Shown here one piece after another: positions 9,134-17,958 of a stretch of 64,000 nt of DNA (position 1 is its first letter; the number at the start of each line of letters is the position of its first letter). Location: positions 1 to 64,000 of the forward strand of contig NZ_JAJHJB010000008.1 in assembly GCF_020819555.1 (NCBI RefSeq), given 5' to 3'. A program made the position numbers and the translations under genes. The notes beneath the pieces are model-generated. The model worked only from the letters and a program-made list of their open reading frames with translations, did no database searches and was not told the DNA's origin. Origin of the DNA: Pelosinus baikalensis (GTDB lineage Bacteria; Bacillota; Negativicutes; DSM-13327).

Positions 9134-10552
9134 TCACTTTTTACCTAAATCTATAAGAACCTGACCTTCCATTTGTTCAAATTTAGTATAAAACAGAAGT
9201 GGAATAATGGCTAACAGAAATACACTTGCTGGAAACCAGATAAATGCAAATTTAATACCTGCCAAACTAGAAATCGTCTGGACCTGATTTGGTATATAGC
9301 CATATAAATCCATAATCCACGCAGGGATAGCAGCACCGATGCCACTGCCGGCTTTAATACAGAATGTACTGCCGATTGCTGTAAGAAATCCGGCGGAACG
9401 AATTCCCGTTTTCCATTCGCCAAAGTCAACTGCCGATCCTAGCATTGCAAAAGGCATTGCACAAGCAATTCCACCGCCCATATTAGATAAAATCCAGCCA
9501 ATAATTACTCCCGTAAGATTACTGCCAGAAAGGAACATAATCATCTGACCGATAATAGCTGCTGCCAATCCCATAATCCACGTATTCCGCTTACTTACCA
9601 CTTTGCAGATAAAGGGAATTGCAACCATTGCAATAATTTGTAAAGAGGCAATACTGTTTACAAAAGCAACCATGTCTTTTTGTCCCATATTATAGGTAAA
9701 ATAATAAATCACCGATGAAGTTCTTCCCATCATTGCAATCCAAAAAAGCAAATTACTGGCTGTCATAATCACCCATGGCCAATTGCCTTTGATCGCAAGA
9801 AAACTGTTTTTCAGGGGAATTTTTTCTTCCTGTTTTACTGTATATTTTTCTCTTACATTCTGAAATGCATAGAATGCCATCAATACAAAAACAGCACCAA
9901 GGATGATTGAGGTATAGAAAAAGCCCTGCTTATCATCGCCCTTGCCTAAAAAAGCAACCAGAGGTAGCGCAGCGACATTCATCAAAAAAAATCCGACCTG
10001 CCCGCCAACCATACGGAACGAATTCAACACAAGACGCTCTTTCGGCTGAGGCGTAAGCGATGGCAAAATTGCTGTGATTGGCGTATTGAATCCAGTAAAT
10101 ATAATATTAGCAACGAAATAAGTAGCTCCCGCATAGACAATTTTCGTTGTCGGACTTACATCTGGTACATAAAACATCAATACACTGAAAACAGCAAACG
10201 GTATTGCCAACCAAAGAAACCAGGGTCGGCATTTCCCGTATTTTGAATGCGTCTTATCAATGATAATTCCCCAAACTGGAGCATCTATACCATCAATAAT
10301 CCTTGCAAGAAGCAGAATCATTCCGGCTGTTACGATTGAAATTCCTGCTACATCAGTATAAAAGTAGAGAATATAGGATGTTGCAAAGCAATACAGCAGA
10401 TTTCCCGCAGCATCCAGCATTCCATAACTGACGCGCTGTTTTAACGGTAATTTAGCAGGTCCCACACTTTTCGTATTGAGCAGATTTGTATTTAAAGTTT
10501 CCACTTTACCAGAATTTTTATTGAGTTGTATGTCATTAAGCTTAGGATCCAT
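9134..10552 (-). CDS. GPH-family sugar:cation symporter
   Basis: A 472-residue permease of the glycoside-pentoside-hexuronide (MelB/XynP-like) group in the major facilitator superfamily. After a cytoplasmic N-terminal tail of about 35 residues come some 12 hydrophobic segments. The loop between segments 2 and 3 carries DAPVWGIIIDKTHSKYGKCR, the family signature with acidic and arginine residues near the cation site. It lies 122 bp downstream of the GH127 gene on the same strand, so it is most likely co-transcribed and imports the arabinoside cut by that enzyme. The substrate is inferred from context. Confidence 0.9.
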   Translation of the reverse strand: MDPKLNDIQLNKNSGKVETLNTNLLNTKSVGPAKLPLKQRVSYGMLDAAGNLLYCFATSYILYFYTDVAGISIVTAGMILLLARIIDGIDAPVWGIIIDKTHSKYGKCRPWFLWLAIPFAVFSVLMFYVPDVSPTTKIVYAGATYFVANIIFTGFNTPITAILPSLTPQPKERLVLNSFRMVGGQVGFFLMNVAALPLVAFLGKGDDKQGFFYTSIILGAVFVLMAFYAFQNVREKYTVKQEEKIPLKNSFLAIKGNWPWVIMTASNLLFWIAMMGRTSSVIYYFTYNMGQKDMVAFVNSIASLQIIAMVAIPFICKVVSKRNTWIMGLAAAIIGQMIMFLSGSNLTGVIIGWILSNMGGGIACAMPFAMLGSAVDFGEWKTGIRSAGFLTAIGSTFCIKAGSGIGAAIPAWIMDLYGYIPNQVQTISSLAGIKFAFIWFPASVFLLAIIPLLFYTKFEQMEGQVLIDLGKK

Positions 10553-10673
10553 AATTCATTTCTCCCATCCATTCAATTTTTCAGAAAGAATTTTTGTTTA
10601 TTATAGAATGCCAATAAAAATGCTTCATATAAAAACAGATGAATTAATGCAGTCTCTAAGATAAAGTTGATAA

Positions 10674-12626
10674 TCAGTATTTAACCCATACGGTCATTTC
10701 TCCAGGTGTACGATTGCTCCATGCATAATAGGGAATCCATTTTATTTTTTTTATTTGCCATACAGGCTCGCGATACGATTGATATAGTGTATTTTCTTTC
10801 CATGATTTTTCGTCCAACATCTTCCCACTAGAGATAATGCTAACAACACCACCCAACAAATCCGGTTCAAATTGAACGTGAAAATTTTGCGTATCGCAAA
10901 GGTATATTCGATGCAAATTCGGACCATTATCCGCTTCTTCAAGACAATATACAATAGGTCCTCTCATCATTGCTACCTTGCCAAGGTCTTCTCTTACCTT
11001 CGGATTCGCCTGCATAACTTCTATCGGCATAGCAAAATGCAGATGAATGACATCTCCATTCTCCCATTCTCGCTTCAAATATGCATATCCACTGACAATT
11101 GATGCATTCGCTTTTTCTCCGTTAACGTTAAGTTCATACGCTTTACACCAGCCTGGAATCCTCAATGCATATGTAAACTCCTTGCTTTCTGCTAACGAAA
11201 CTGTAATCTCTACATCTTCATCCCATGGGTAATTGGTCGCTACTGTAAAATTAACTTCTTGGCTATCAAATGTATGGGTCAATTCACCACCGATATAGAG
11301 GTGCAGCCATAACGTATTGCTTTTCGCCGAATACGAATAAATGTAACTTCCAAGAGATGCAAACAATCGTGCGATATTCGGTGGACAACATGCACAACCA
11401 AACCATTTTTGCCGCTCAACTTCTACATGACGGTGCAATTGATCTTTCTTAGATGCTTCTGGTACAACCTCAAGGGGATTTACATAAAAAAAGCTCTTAC
11501 CATCCATGGACATACCGCTCAGAATTCCATTAAATAACTCTTTTTCAATGACATCCGCATACTCCCCTTCAGGAGAAATTTCGAGCATCCTGCGGGCAAA
11601 GAAAACAGCACCAATCGAAGCGCAGGTTTCACCGTAAACGGTATCGTTTGGTAAATCATAATCATAGGTAAACGATTCACCATAAGCTGAAGCACCAATA
11701 CTTCCAGTAATATACATCTGACGCTGAGTCATATTGTTCCAGATACGTTTGCAGGCTGCATACAATTCTTCGTCTTTGGTTAATCGTGCTACGTCCGTCA
11801 TGCCGGAATACAAATACGTCGCTCTCACTGCGTGACCTTCTGCCACCTGTTGACTGCGTACTGGCTGATCTGCCTGGTAATACTTATACTGAAAGTAGCT
11901 GTCTTTCCACGGAAAGTCATTGCCATAACGTTTTGTTTCTTCTTGAAAATATAAAGGCTGCTGACCTCTTTCATCGATAAAATATTTTGCTAATTTTAAA
12001 TGCTTTTCATCCTTTGTGATGTGATAGAGTTTCACCAGCGCCAATTCAATCACTTCATGTCCAGGGTAACCATGTTTTTTCCCTTGTTCAGGACCTAAAA
12101 TCGTATCTACATAATCGACATACCGGATTGTAGCCTTTAATAATTTATCCTTACCGGTTGCCTGATAGTAAGAAATTGCACCTTCAATCATATGACCCAA
12201 ACAATACAATTCGTGATTATCCTGTAAATTGGTCGATCGCTTATCGAGGCCATTTAAAATGTAATATGTATTCAGATAACCATCTGCTTGCTGAGCAGCA
12301 CAAACGATATCAATTGCTGCATCCGCCACCTTTTCTAAGGCCGAATCCTTATGCCACACCAAACAATATCCTACAGCTTCTATCCATTTGGCAAAATCAC
12401 TATCCTGAAAAACACGCCCTGCAAACTTTCCTTTTTCCAAACCTGCAGCAATTTTAAAATTCTTCATACAATGACTTGGTTCGGCACCTTCTATTCGATC
12501 ATTCAATGCGTCCCACTGATAGGGAATCACTTGCGTTCGAATCAGTTCCATTAACGTTTGCCAAAATTGATCCTTAATTTTCACTTCGGCAATTGAGGCA
12601 GGTGTTGAAAATTGCTTATCATCCAT
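10674..12626 (-). CDS. Glycoside hydrolase family 127 (beta-L-arabinofuranosidase-like)
   Basis: A 650-residue protein of the DUF1680/GH127 family, which removes beta-L-arabinofuranosyl units. The family uses a zinc-bound cysteine as nucleophile; the expected residues are visible in VYGETCASIGAVFF (Glu and Cys near residue 330) and KWFGCACCPPNIARLF (paired cysteines near residue 410). No signal peptide, so it acts in the cytoplasm on an imported sugar. The ATG at 12626 is chosen because GAGGAG precedes it; the longer frame adds 16 poor residues. A GPH symporter follows, and an AraC regulator is divergent upstream, forming a catabolic locus. Confidence 0.93.
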   Translation of the reverse strand: MDDKQFSTPASIAEVKIKDQFWQTLMELIRTQVIPYQWDALNDRIEGAEPSHCMKNFKIAAGLEKGKFAGRVFQDSDFAKWIEAVGYCLVWHKDSALEKVADAAIDIVCAAQQADGYLNTYYILNGLDKRSTNLQDNHELYCLGHMIEGAISYYQATGKDKLLKATIRYVDYVDTILGPEQGKKHGYPGHEVIELALVKLYHITKDEKHLKLAKYFIDERGQQPLYFQEETKRYGNDFPWKDSYFQYKYYQADQPVRSQQVAEGHAVRATYLYSGMTDVARLTKDEELYAACKRIWNNMTQRQMYITGSIGASAYGESFTYDYDLPNDTVYGETCASIGAVFFARRMLEISPEGEYADVIEKELFNGILSGMSMDGKSFFYVNPLEVVPEASKKDQLHRHVEVERQKWFGCACCPPNIARLFASLGSYIYSYSAKSNTLWLHLYIGGELTHTFDSQEVNFTVATNYPWDEDVEITVSLAESKEFTYALRIPGWCKAYELNVNGEKANASIVSGYAYLKREWENGDVIHLHFAMPIEVMQANPKVREDLGKVAMMRGPIVYCLEEADNGPNLHRIYLCDTQNFHVQFEPDLLGGVVSIISSGKMLDEKSWKENTLYQSYREPVWQIKKIKWIPYYAWSNRTPGEMTVWVKY

Positions 12627-12770
12627 AGAAATTCTCCTCTTCACTGTATTTGTATTTTGCGCACACTTTATCAAGGTGTCTAAAACCGTATATACACCTT
12701 CGAAATTACAAATTTATTCATAATTTTCAGCTTTTTATTAATAAAAGGAACCTTCATAGAAAACAATATA

Positions 12771-12797
12771 TTGTATTTGCTATACCCATAGTATAAT
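12771..12797 (+). promoter_or_regulatory. Candidate promoter of the AraC-type regulator
   Basis: TTGTAT at 12771-12776 and a perfect TATAAT at 12792-12797, separated by a short 15-bp spacer. The -10 lies inside the palindrome described next. Confidence 0.5.
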
Positions 12798-12806
12798 ATG
12801 GGTATA
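12781..12806. promoter_or_regulatory. 26-bp palindromic operator over the araC-type promoter
   Basis: Perfect inverted repeat TATACCCATA (12781-12790), six-base spacer, TATGGGTATA (12797-12806). It covers the -10 box of the AraC-type gene and lies in the divergent spacer with the GH127 gene, so binding could control one or both directions. Confidence 0.6.
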
Positions 12807-12853
12807 ACTGTCATACAACTAGCATTATATTAGAATAGGTGGTGAAATCCTAT

Positions 12854-13756
12854 ATGATGTATTGTATTGCAAAAAACAAATATCCTCTGAAATATTTTTC
12901 TTGCGGAAAGCTGATCAGTGATGAACCTTTTTTGCATTTACGAAGAAACCTTGACACATTTGTTCTTCTGGTCGGCTCTAAAGGTACTTTATATATCGCC
13001 CAAGATGATCAACCTTATGAATTAAAACCAAATCAGTTTATGCTGTTATTTCCTGGGCACGAGCACTATGGCTACCGTGAATCAGAGCCCGGACTTCACT
13101 ATTACTGGTGCCATTTTCAGACATGTCATAACCAGTACAAATTTCTGACAGAACAGCAAATGAACCAATATCTGCATATTGAAAAAAACACCGTAGCCGA
13201 AAGCATTCTTAAAACGTATTACATCCTGCCTCAATTCGGAGAAATTCTGATTAAAAATCGTATTGACCTGATTTTTAATCAACTATTGGATTTATCGAAC
13301 CGCAATTACTATTCTAAAGCCATCGTCACCAACTATACACTGAGTTTGCTGCTTATGGAGCTTTCGCAAAACTTCATCGATACGTCTACTCCCAAAATAC
13401 AGGACATTTCAAACAGCAATTACAAAATCGCAGAAATAGCTGAATGGATTAGAGTCAATTACAATACGGATCTTTCTGTAAAAAAAATTGCTGATAAATT
13501 TGGTTATAATCCCGATTATCTTTCCTTAGTTTTCAAAAAGTTCACTGGTTATCCACTGCTTAAATATTTGAATCGATTAAAAATCTCTGAGGCAAAACAA
13601 TTGCTGCTTAATTCTTCGGCAAACATTAAAGAAATTGCAAATGCTACTGGGTTTATCGATGAAAAAAACTTCATGAAACTCTTTAAAAAAATGGAATCTT
13701 TAACACCAACCCAATATCGAAACACCTTCTTTTGCAAGCACTTCAATAAAAAATAA
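12854..13756 (+). CDS. AraC-family transcriptional regulator
   Basis: A 300-residue regulator. The N-terminal half resembles a cupin sugar-binding domain (LKPNQFMLLFPGHEHYGYR). The C-terminal 100 residues form the double helix-turn-helix (LSVKKIADKFGYNPDYLSLV, then IKEIANATGFIDEKNFMKLF, ending in TPTQYRN). It is divergent from the GH127-symporter operon and probably activates it in response to an arabinose-containing sugar; that role is inferred from position. The ATG at 12854 follows AGGTGGTG with good spacing and is preferred to the upstream GTG at 12839. Confidence 0.93.
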   Translation: MMYCIAKNKYPLKYFSCGKLISDEPFLHLRRNLDTFVLLVGSKGTLYIAQDDQPYELKPNQFMLLFPGHEHYGYRESEPGLHYYWCHFQTCHNQYKFLTEQQMNQYLHIEKNTVAESILKTYYILPQFGEILIKNRIDLIFNQLLDLSNRNYYSKAIVTNYTLSLLLMELSQNFIDTSTPKIQDISNSNYKIAEIAEWIRVNYNTDLSVKKIADKFGYNPDYLSLVFKKFTGYPLLKYLNRLKISEAKQLLLNSSANIKEIANATGFIDEKNFMKLFKKMESLTPTQYRNTFFCKHFNKK

Positions 13757-13807
13757 TTTTAAAGATATAACCTTCAGAGGATCTTGCTTGTTGATATAAA
13801 TTTGTAC

Positions 13808-13834
13808 AAAAAGAAAAAGCCGAACGCAGCGTTC
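13808..13834 (-). terminator. Terminator of the small coiled-coil gene
   Basis: On the minus strand GAACG-CTG-CGTTC is followed by GGC and a T-rich run. It sits just downstream of the minus-strand gene at 13848. The stem is short. Confidence 0.5.
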
Positions 13835-13847
13835 AACTTAAGTTATC

Positions 13848-14042
13848 CTAGATATTTCTGTTATAAAATTCTTTCCGAATAAATTCAGCACATTTATTCA
13901 GTATAGTTTCAAGTTGTTCATCAATCCTAGAGGTATCTTTATTTTCTTTTTTTAAGCTATCAATCTCCTGACTTAACTCTGAGATGGTATTACATATTTT
14001 ATCATATTCCATTTTCTTTTGAACTGATAGTTTATAACTCAC
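13848..14042 (-). CDS. Hypothetical small coiled-coil protein
   Basis: A 64-residue, charged, helix-rich protein (ISELSQEIDSLKKENKDTSR) with coiled-coil heptads and no membrane segment. It starts at a GTG preceded by AAGGAA. It is divergent from the XRE-type gene at 14194, which may control it. It superficially recalls Spo0E-type short helical hairpins, but the SQELD signature is not in the right place, so I give no function. Confidence 0.55.
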   Translation of the reverse strand: MSYKLSVQKKMEYDKICNTISELSQEIDSLKKENKDTSRIDEQLETILNKCAEFIRKEFYNRNI

Positions 14043-14193
14043 ATAACCATTCCTTTTTAAAAATTACTCAACATTAATCCATATTATACCATATCTTTCT
14101 TTGTGCTAGAAATATTTATTCCATTTTAAAGAAGTGCATAAATTTGCATTGCTCTCTATAATTAATAGTACTAATTATTGGGAGTGTAACCTT

Positions 14194-14463
14194 GTGCGAA
14201 AAAAAGATACCGATAAATTCTTTTCAGTATATAGAGAAATTGGTAGAAAGATTGCATTTTATCGTAATCTTCGTGGTTTGAGTCAGGAAGAACTTGCAGC
14301 AAAAATTGAAGTTAGCACAAGTCATCTTTCTAAAATAGAGGCTCTAAATACAAATATAAGCTTTTCACTTGATATGCTTTTGTTGATCGCTGAAGGTTTA
14401 GACGTGGATATCGCAGCATTCTTTAATTCAACAGAAGTACAAAATCCTTATATGAGAAAATAA
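14194..14463 (+). CDS. XRE-family helix-turn-helix regulator
   Basis: An 89-residue SinR/Xre-like DNA-binding protein made of little more than the HTH: IGRKIAFYRNLRGLSQEELA, then VSTSHLSKIEALNTNISFSL and a short tail. The GTG at 14194 is chosen because GGGAGTG precedes it; the longer frame adds 20 unrelated residues. It is divergent from the coiled-coil protein at 13848 and ends in a strong terminator. The target is unknown; autoregulation is usual in this family. Confidence 0.85.
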   Translation: MRKKDTDKFFSVYREIGRKIAFYRNLRGLSQEELAAKIEVSTSHLSKIEALNTNISFSLDMLLLIAEGLDVDIAAFFNSTEVQNPYMRK

Positions 14464-14494
14464 CAAGTAGCACCGGATTATCGGTGCTACTTGT
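14463..14494 (+). terminator. Rho-independent terminator after the XRE gene
   Basis: Perfect 13-bp stem ACAAGTAGCACCG / CGGTGCTACTTGT beginning at the stop codon. Confidence 0.8.
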
Positions 14495-14584
14495 TTATAG
14501 ATTATACGATAAATATGCAAAGTATAATTTGTATTTTTCAATTATTATATATAAACATATTTATTATTAGGAGAAAATAAAATA

Positions 14585-14616
14585 TCCTCACACTTCTTGT
14601 TCGTCAAGTGCGAGGA
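14585..14616 (-). terminator. Terminator of the small membrane protein gene
   Basis: Stem TCCTC-CACTT / AAGTG-GAGGA with one internal mismatch, followed on the minus strand by a T-rich stretch. Confidence 0.55.
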
Positions 14617-14623
14617 CTAAAAA

Positions 14624-14812
14624 TTAAGTTAGAGTTGCAGGATCTATATAAACTCCTATAGAAACTCCATACAATACAATCGCTGTTAAAGCAATCAAGA
14701 ATAAGATATATCCACCAATTATGACTTTCTTATCAAAGCTCTCGTTGGGATCTTCTTTCCTTGTTGTTTCACAATATCCGTCGTGACAATAGGTATTAGC
14801 CGTTATAATCAC
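14624..14812 (-). CDS. Small single-pass membrane protein
   Basis: A 62-residue protein with two cysteines near the N-terminus (YCHDGYCE), a charged stretch and one transmembrane helix (VIIGGYILFLIALTAIVLYG). I do not recognise it. The assigned GTG directly abuts the AAAGGAG ribosome site, which is too close; the true initiator might be the following ATT or ATA codon, or the gene may use another start. It has its own terminator. Function unknown. Confidence 0.5.
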   Translation of the reverse strand: MIITANTYCHDGYCETTRKEDPNESFDKKVIIGGYILFLIALTAIVLYGVSIGVYIDPATLT

Positions 14813-15007
14813 TCCTTTCGAACTGAATTACTAGCTTTAATGTAAATATATAACAATCAATAATCATTGTCAATTAGAAAGTTTATTCCGTTAAAAGGCA
14901 CAATTGCGACAATTTAAAATTTTTATCTTCGTCAAGTAGATAGGTGCAAGAAATGGCTACCGCCAGCATACAGGCAGTAGCCATTTAAATACCATCTATA
15001 CCCTACT

Positions 15008-15631
15008 TTAATCCTTCCGATTCTTATTCTCTTCGTCCAGTGGTTTCATTGCGGGTTGCATCGTTGGCGTTAAGGAGTTGCTAGAATATCCGAACTCATG
15101 TTTTTGTTCTATTTTTAAAACAGTAAGAAGGATCGCCCGCATAACGATTGCGACGATTATCATAATAAAAGTGTAGTAATACTGCCAATTGTACAATCGA
15201 AGAATATCAAATTTTACTAGCATGGGAAGAAGGAGAAAAGAGTAACCCGCTTCAACGATAGCGGTCCAGAGAAAGAATTTTTTCCATGAACGACAATATT
15301 GGTATACTAACATAAATCCTAATGGCACAATCGTTAAATCGTTCAAAAATAATGCTTGACCAAAAGGTAATGGTTTTACACTGTAGCTCCAAAGAGCAGC
15401 AGAGGATCCAGCATCATCCATAATTAACCTGAAAACCGCTATAAACGAGCCAAACAAGAGTATTTGCGTTAAATAACGTTTATTTACATACTTCCACCAA
15501 ATTGCATATGCGATAGCGATACTGCCAATGATGAACCACCACCGAACCGTAAAGAGATTTCTATACCAATCTGTGAGTTGGTAGCCCCACAATTCAAATG
15601 TAGATTTATAAATCATGTCAATAATATCCAT
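15008..15631 (-). CDS. CBO0543-family membrane protein
   Basis: A 207-residue integral membrane protein with about five to six hydrophobic segments and a charged C-terminal tail. The pattern WWFIIGSIAIAYAIWWKYV, then FLNDLTIVPLGFMLVYQYC matches the uncharacterised CBO0543 family common in spore-forming Firmicutes. AGGAGG precedes the start. No function is established for the family, and the neighbours (small membrane protein, EamA exporter) give no clear hint. Confidence 0.7.
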   Translation of the reverse strand: MDIIDMIYKSTFELWGYQLTDWYRNLFTVRWWFIIGSIAIAYAIWWKYVNKRYLTQILLFGSFIAVFRLIMDDAGSSAALWSYSVKPLPFGQALFLNDLTIVPLGFMLVYQYCRSWKKFFLWTAIVEAGYSFLLLPMLVKFDILRLYNWQYYYTFIMIIVAIVMRAILLTVLKIEQKHEFGYSSNSLTPTMQPAMKPLDEENKNRKD

Positions 15632-15755
15632 GGAAGTCTCCTCCCTTTTTTCGCATCAGCCTTAGATTACCCTGCGGTTGAATAATCTATGCGTGGACTA
15701 GATCGTTACGTGAATATTATGAATTTTACTAATGAACGATTCGAGACTTATTCCT

Positions 15756-16655
15756 TTACGATTTTTCTTGTACCAAATAGGTAGATGAAAGTCGTTTTTT
15801 TTCTAAGTTGGGATATACAATTCCCAGGAGAATAAATAGAATGCCGATCCATTGTGAAGAGTGCACAGTTTCACGGAGAACCAGCGTAGACATGAGTACA
15901 GCCATTGGCAGTTCCGAAGCACTCAAGATATTACCTAAACTGCGCACTTTGGGCATACCAATATTGAACAATATTGGTGGAATCACTGACCCAAAGAGTC
16001 CTGTAAAAATTCCATAGCTAATAAGCCCCTTTGCCAGTACTCCATTAAAGAGAAATTCCGGGGGCATCAGTACAAAAACAACTATGGTCGCTCCACTCGT
16101 CATAATTGCACTTTTATAGATCGGGTGGACGGGAATGCTGCTAAGTCCACTCACATAAATAAAAGTAGCAAAGGATAGTGCAGCAGATAGTCCCCATAGT
16201 ATTCCAATCCAGGAAAAAGAAATGCCGCTTTTAAGAACGCCAGAAGCAAGGACCGAACCAAAAAGTATAATCCCAATCGCAATAACATTTTTTCGGCTCG
16301 GAATATTATTATCAAGTACATACCGTAAACCAAGGCTTATCCAGATAAATTGCAAAAGTAGAATGATTGCCAATGAAGCATTAATATATCCAAGGGATTG
16401 ATTATAAAAAATACCCGTTAACCCCATTGGCATCCCGCTGATAAGAAGAAGCATCCATTGTTTCGCTGATAGTTTTATCTTAGGAACAAAGGCGGCCACC
16501 ATCCATAACATAACTGCTCCACAAAAATATTGACTGCCAGTTACCTCACTGACTATGAAACCCTCTCTGTATGCAAGCTTCACAAAGGTTGAAACAACGC
16601 CATATGAACATCCACCAAGAAAAACTAGAATCGAATATTTCCAAAGTCCCATCAT
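15756..16655 (-). CDS. EamA-family (DMT superfamily) transporter
   Basis: A 299-residue membrane protein with about ten transmembrane helices arranged as two EamA repeats (for example SQWIGILFILLGIVYPNLEK near the end). Members export or import small metabolites; the substrate cannot be read from the sequence. The ATG at 16655 is chosen because AGGAGG lies seven bases upstream. The longer frame would start inside the stem of the terminator in the leader. It sits behind a strong sigma-A promoter, a structured leader and an intrinsic terminator, so expression is probably controlled by transcription attenuation. Confidence 0.9.
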   Translation of the reverse strand: MMGLWKYSILVFLGGCSYGVVSTFVKLAYREGFIVSEVTGSQYFCGAVMLWMVAAFVPKIKLSAKQWMLLLISGMPMGLTGIFYNQSLGYINASLAIILLLQFIWISLGLRYVLDNNIPSRKNVIAIGIILFGSVLASGVLKSGISFSWIGILWGLSAALSFATFIYVSGLSSIPVHPIYKSAIMTSGATIVVFVLMPPEFLFNGVLAKGLISYGIFTGLFGSVIPPILFNIGMPKVRSLGNILSASELPMAVLMSTLVLRETVHSSQWIGILFILLGIVYPNLEKKRLSSTYLVQEKS

Positions 16656-16680
16656 CCAAAATCCTCCTGTTGCATAAAAT

Positions 16681-16719
16681 AAAAACGCCACCCATCCCTT
16701 AATAAAGAGATGAGTGGCG
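16681..16719 (-). terminator. Leader terminator upstream of the EamA transporter
   Basis: On the minus strand CGCCACTCATC...GATGGGTGGCG forms an 11-bp stem with one G-U pair, followed by TTTTTATTTT. It lies between the promoter and the ribosome site of the transporter, so it is an attenuator rather than an end-of-gene terminator. Confidence 0.85.
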
Positions 16720-16790
16720 AAATGAAAATTTAGATTTTCAGAAAGTCCACCTACCGCATGGTTGTTTATGCAGTTTTGCGACTATGTTAT
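16720..16790 (-). promoter_or_regulatory. Structured 5' leader, candidate riboswitch
   Basis: About 70 nt between the transcription start and the attenuator. A 4-bp outer stem AGUC/GACU encloses an inner stem GCAU/AUGC, separated by conserved-looking internal loops GCAAAACU and GGUAGGUG. A second hairpin GAAAAU/AUUUUC follows. The arrangement aptamer, terminator, transporter is that of a metabolite-sensing OFF/ON switch. It does not match the S-box, T-box, lysine, purine, THF or fluoride patterns I know. A guanidine-type switch is one possibility because EamA and SMR carriers are related, but I cannot confirm it. Confidence 0.55.
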
Positions 16791-16798
16791 TTTTAATA

Positions 16799-16827
16799 AT
16801 TATAGTCCCACATATAGGAACTGTCAA
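16799..16827 (-). promoter_or_regulatory. Consensus sigma-A promoter of the EamA leader
   Basis: TTGACA, exactly 17 bp, TATAAT on the minus strand; transcription would start near 16792. Confidence 0.9.
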
Positions 16828-17035
16828 GAACTAGACGTTTTCAGGGTCTACCCTAGTATTTGTGATTAGGTCTGTAGCTAATAATAGCATGTGTTATATC
16901 ATTGAACATAAAGTGATTTTAAACGCACTATTTTCTATGAATATTATACTATAGATCTGCTGAAAATTTAAGACTGTAAATTTTTGGAACTGATTGATAT
17001 AATTGTTTATAGATTACGTGAGAGAAGGTGGATTA

Positions 17036-17749
17036 ATGAAAATTGTAGTTATTAATGGGAGTCATAGAGGAAAGGATGGCAATACCAATATAATAGTTAC
17101 CGCCCTTTTAAAAGGAGCGCAAGAAGCAGGGGCGGAAACAGTAAATATTTTTTTGGCGGAAAAGGAAATTAAATTTTGCAAGGCTTGTAAGGCCTGTTGG
17201 TTCAATAGTCCAGGAAAGTGCGTGATTAAAGATGATATGGCTGAGATAATAGCTCTTATGGAAGGCGCAGATATTCGTGTATTAGCTACACCGCTCTATT
17301 TTGACAATATCTCAAGTATGTTAAAAGTCTTTATGGACCGAATGATAGTGACAGCCAGTCCTTATTGGGGAACGGATAAAGATGGGGAATGCCGGCATTT
17401 AACAACCAGTTTACCTCCGAAACTTATAATGATAGCCAACTGCGGCTATCCCGAAAGATCCCACTTTCAAGTGATCTCTCACTGGATTAGAAGACATGCG
17501 CGCAATATAAATACTGAGATAATCGGTGAAATATATGCTTCACAGGGTGCTCTTCTGAGTACCAGAGAAGCTGAGGTGAGGCCTATTATTTCTAGCTATC
17601 TGAAAGTGCTAGAAACAGCAGGTAAAGAAATTGCTACCGACATGAAGTTGACAGAGGAAACTGCGAAATTGTTGGAAAAAAACTTTATTCCCAATGAAAT
17701 TTACATCCAAGAAGTTAAGCGATATGTTGATGCTATATTGAAAAAATAG
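17036..17749 (+). CDS. Flavodoxin-like NAD(P)H-dependent FMN oxidoreductase
   Basis: A 237-residue flavodoxin-fold reductase. The N-terminus MKIVVINGSHRGKDGNTNI is the FMN-phosphate binding loop, followed by the cysteine motif CKACKACWFNSPGKCVIKDD found in the iron-sulfur-flavoprotein-like branch. TPLYFDNISSMLKVFMDR is the second FMN loop. The ATG at 17036 follows AGAAGGTGG and is preferred to the upstream start at 17003. It probably reduces quinones, nitro or iron compounds; the substrate is unknown. It stands alone between the divergent EamA unit and the cyclase gene. Confidence 0.87.
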   Translation: MKIVVINGSHRGKDGNTNIIVTALLKGAQEAGAETVNIFLAEKEIKFCKACKACWFNSPGKCVIKDDMAEIIALMEGADIRVLATPLYFDNISSMLKVFMDRMIVTASPYWGTDKDGECRHLTTSLPPKLIMIANCGYPERSHFQVISHWIRRHARNINTEIIGEIYASQGALLSTREAEVRPIISSYLKVLETAGKEIATDMKLTEETAKLLEKNFIPNEIYIQEVKRYVDAILKK

Positions 17750-17758
17750 TTTTATTAA

Positions 17759-17890
17759 TTATACATTTTCATCCTCCCGTTTCAGGTCGGCAAGAGTCAT
17801 ATACTCTTCTTTGTTATACCCCTGTTCTGCTTCGGCAATCATTTGATCCAACGCCTTTTTTTCCCTTGCCTTTAAGGATTTCTTAGCCAC
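17759..17890 (-). CDS. Small antitoxin-like or remnant ORF
   Basis: A 43-codon frame starting at GTG: MAKKSLKAREKKALDQMIAE, continuing AEQGYNKEEYMTLADLKRED. The codon use and helix-rich, charged composition look coding, and it recalls small type II antitoxins. There is no good ribosome site and no toxin partner, so it may be the 3' remnant of a lost gene. It runs convergent to the FMN reductase with only 9 bp between them. Confidence 0.35.
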   Translation of the reverse strand: MAKKSLKAREKKALDQMIAEAEQGYNKEEYMTLADLKREDENV

Positions 17891-17958
17891 ATTGCAACGA
17901 TAGAATTAGTATTGAAATATTTATGAACTTAATAACAATCAAGTCGAGGAGGTTACAC

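Noticed and set aside
13848..14042. Spo0E-like protein
   Set aside because: It has ELSQEID near the first helix, but the SQELDxLI signature should be in the second helix; alignment fails.
16720..16800. T-box leader upstream of the EamA gene
   Set aside because: The GGTAGGTGGAC word recalls the T-box element, but the TGGNACCGCG core and specifier structure are absent.
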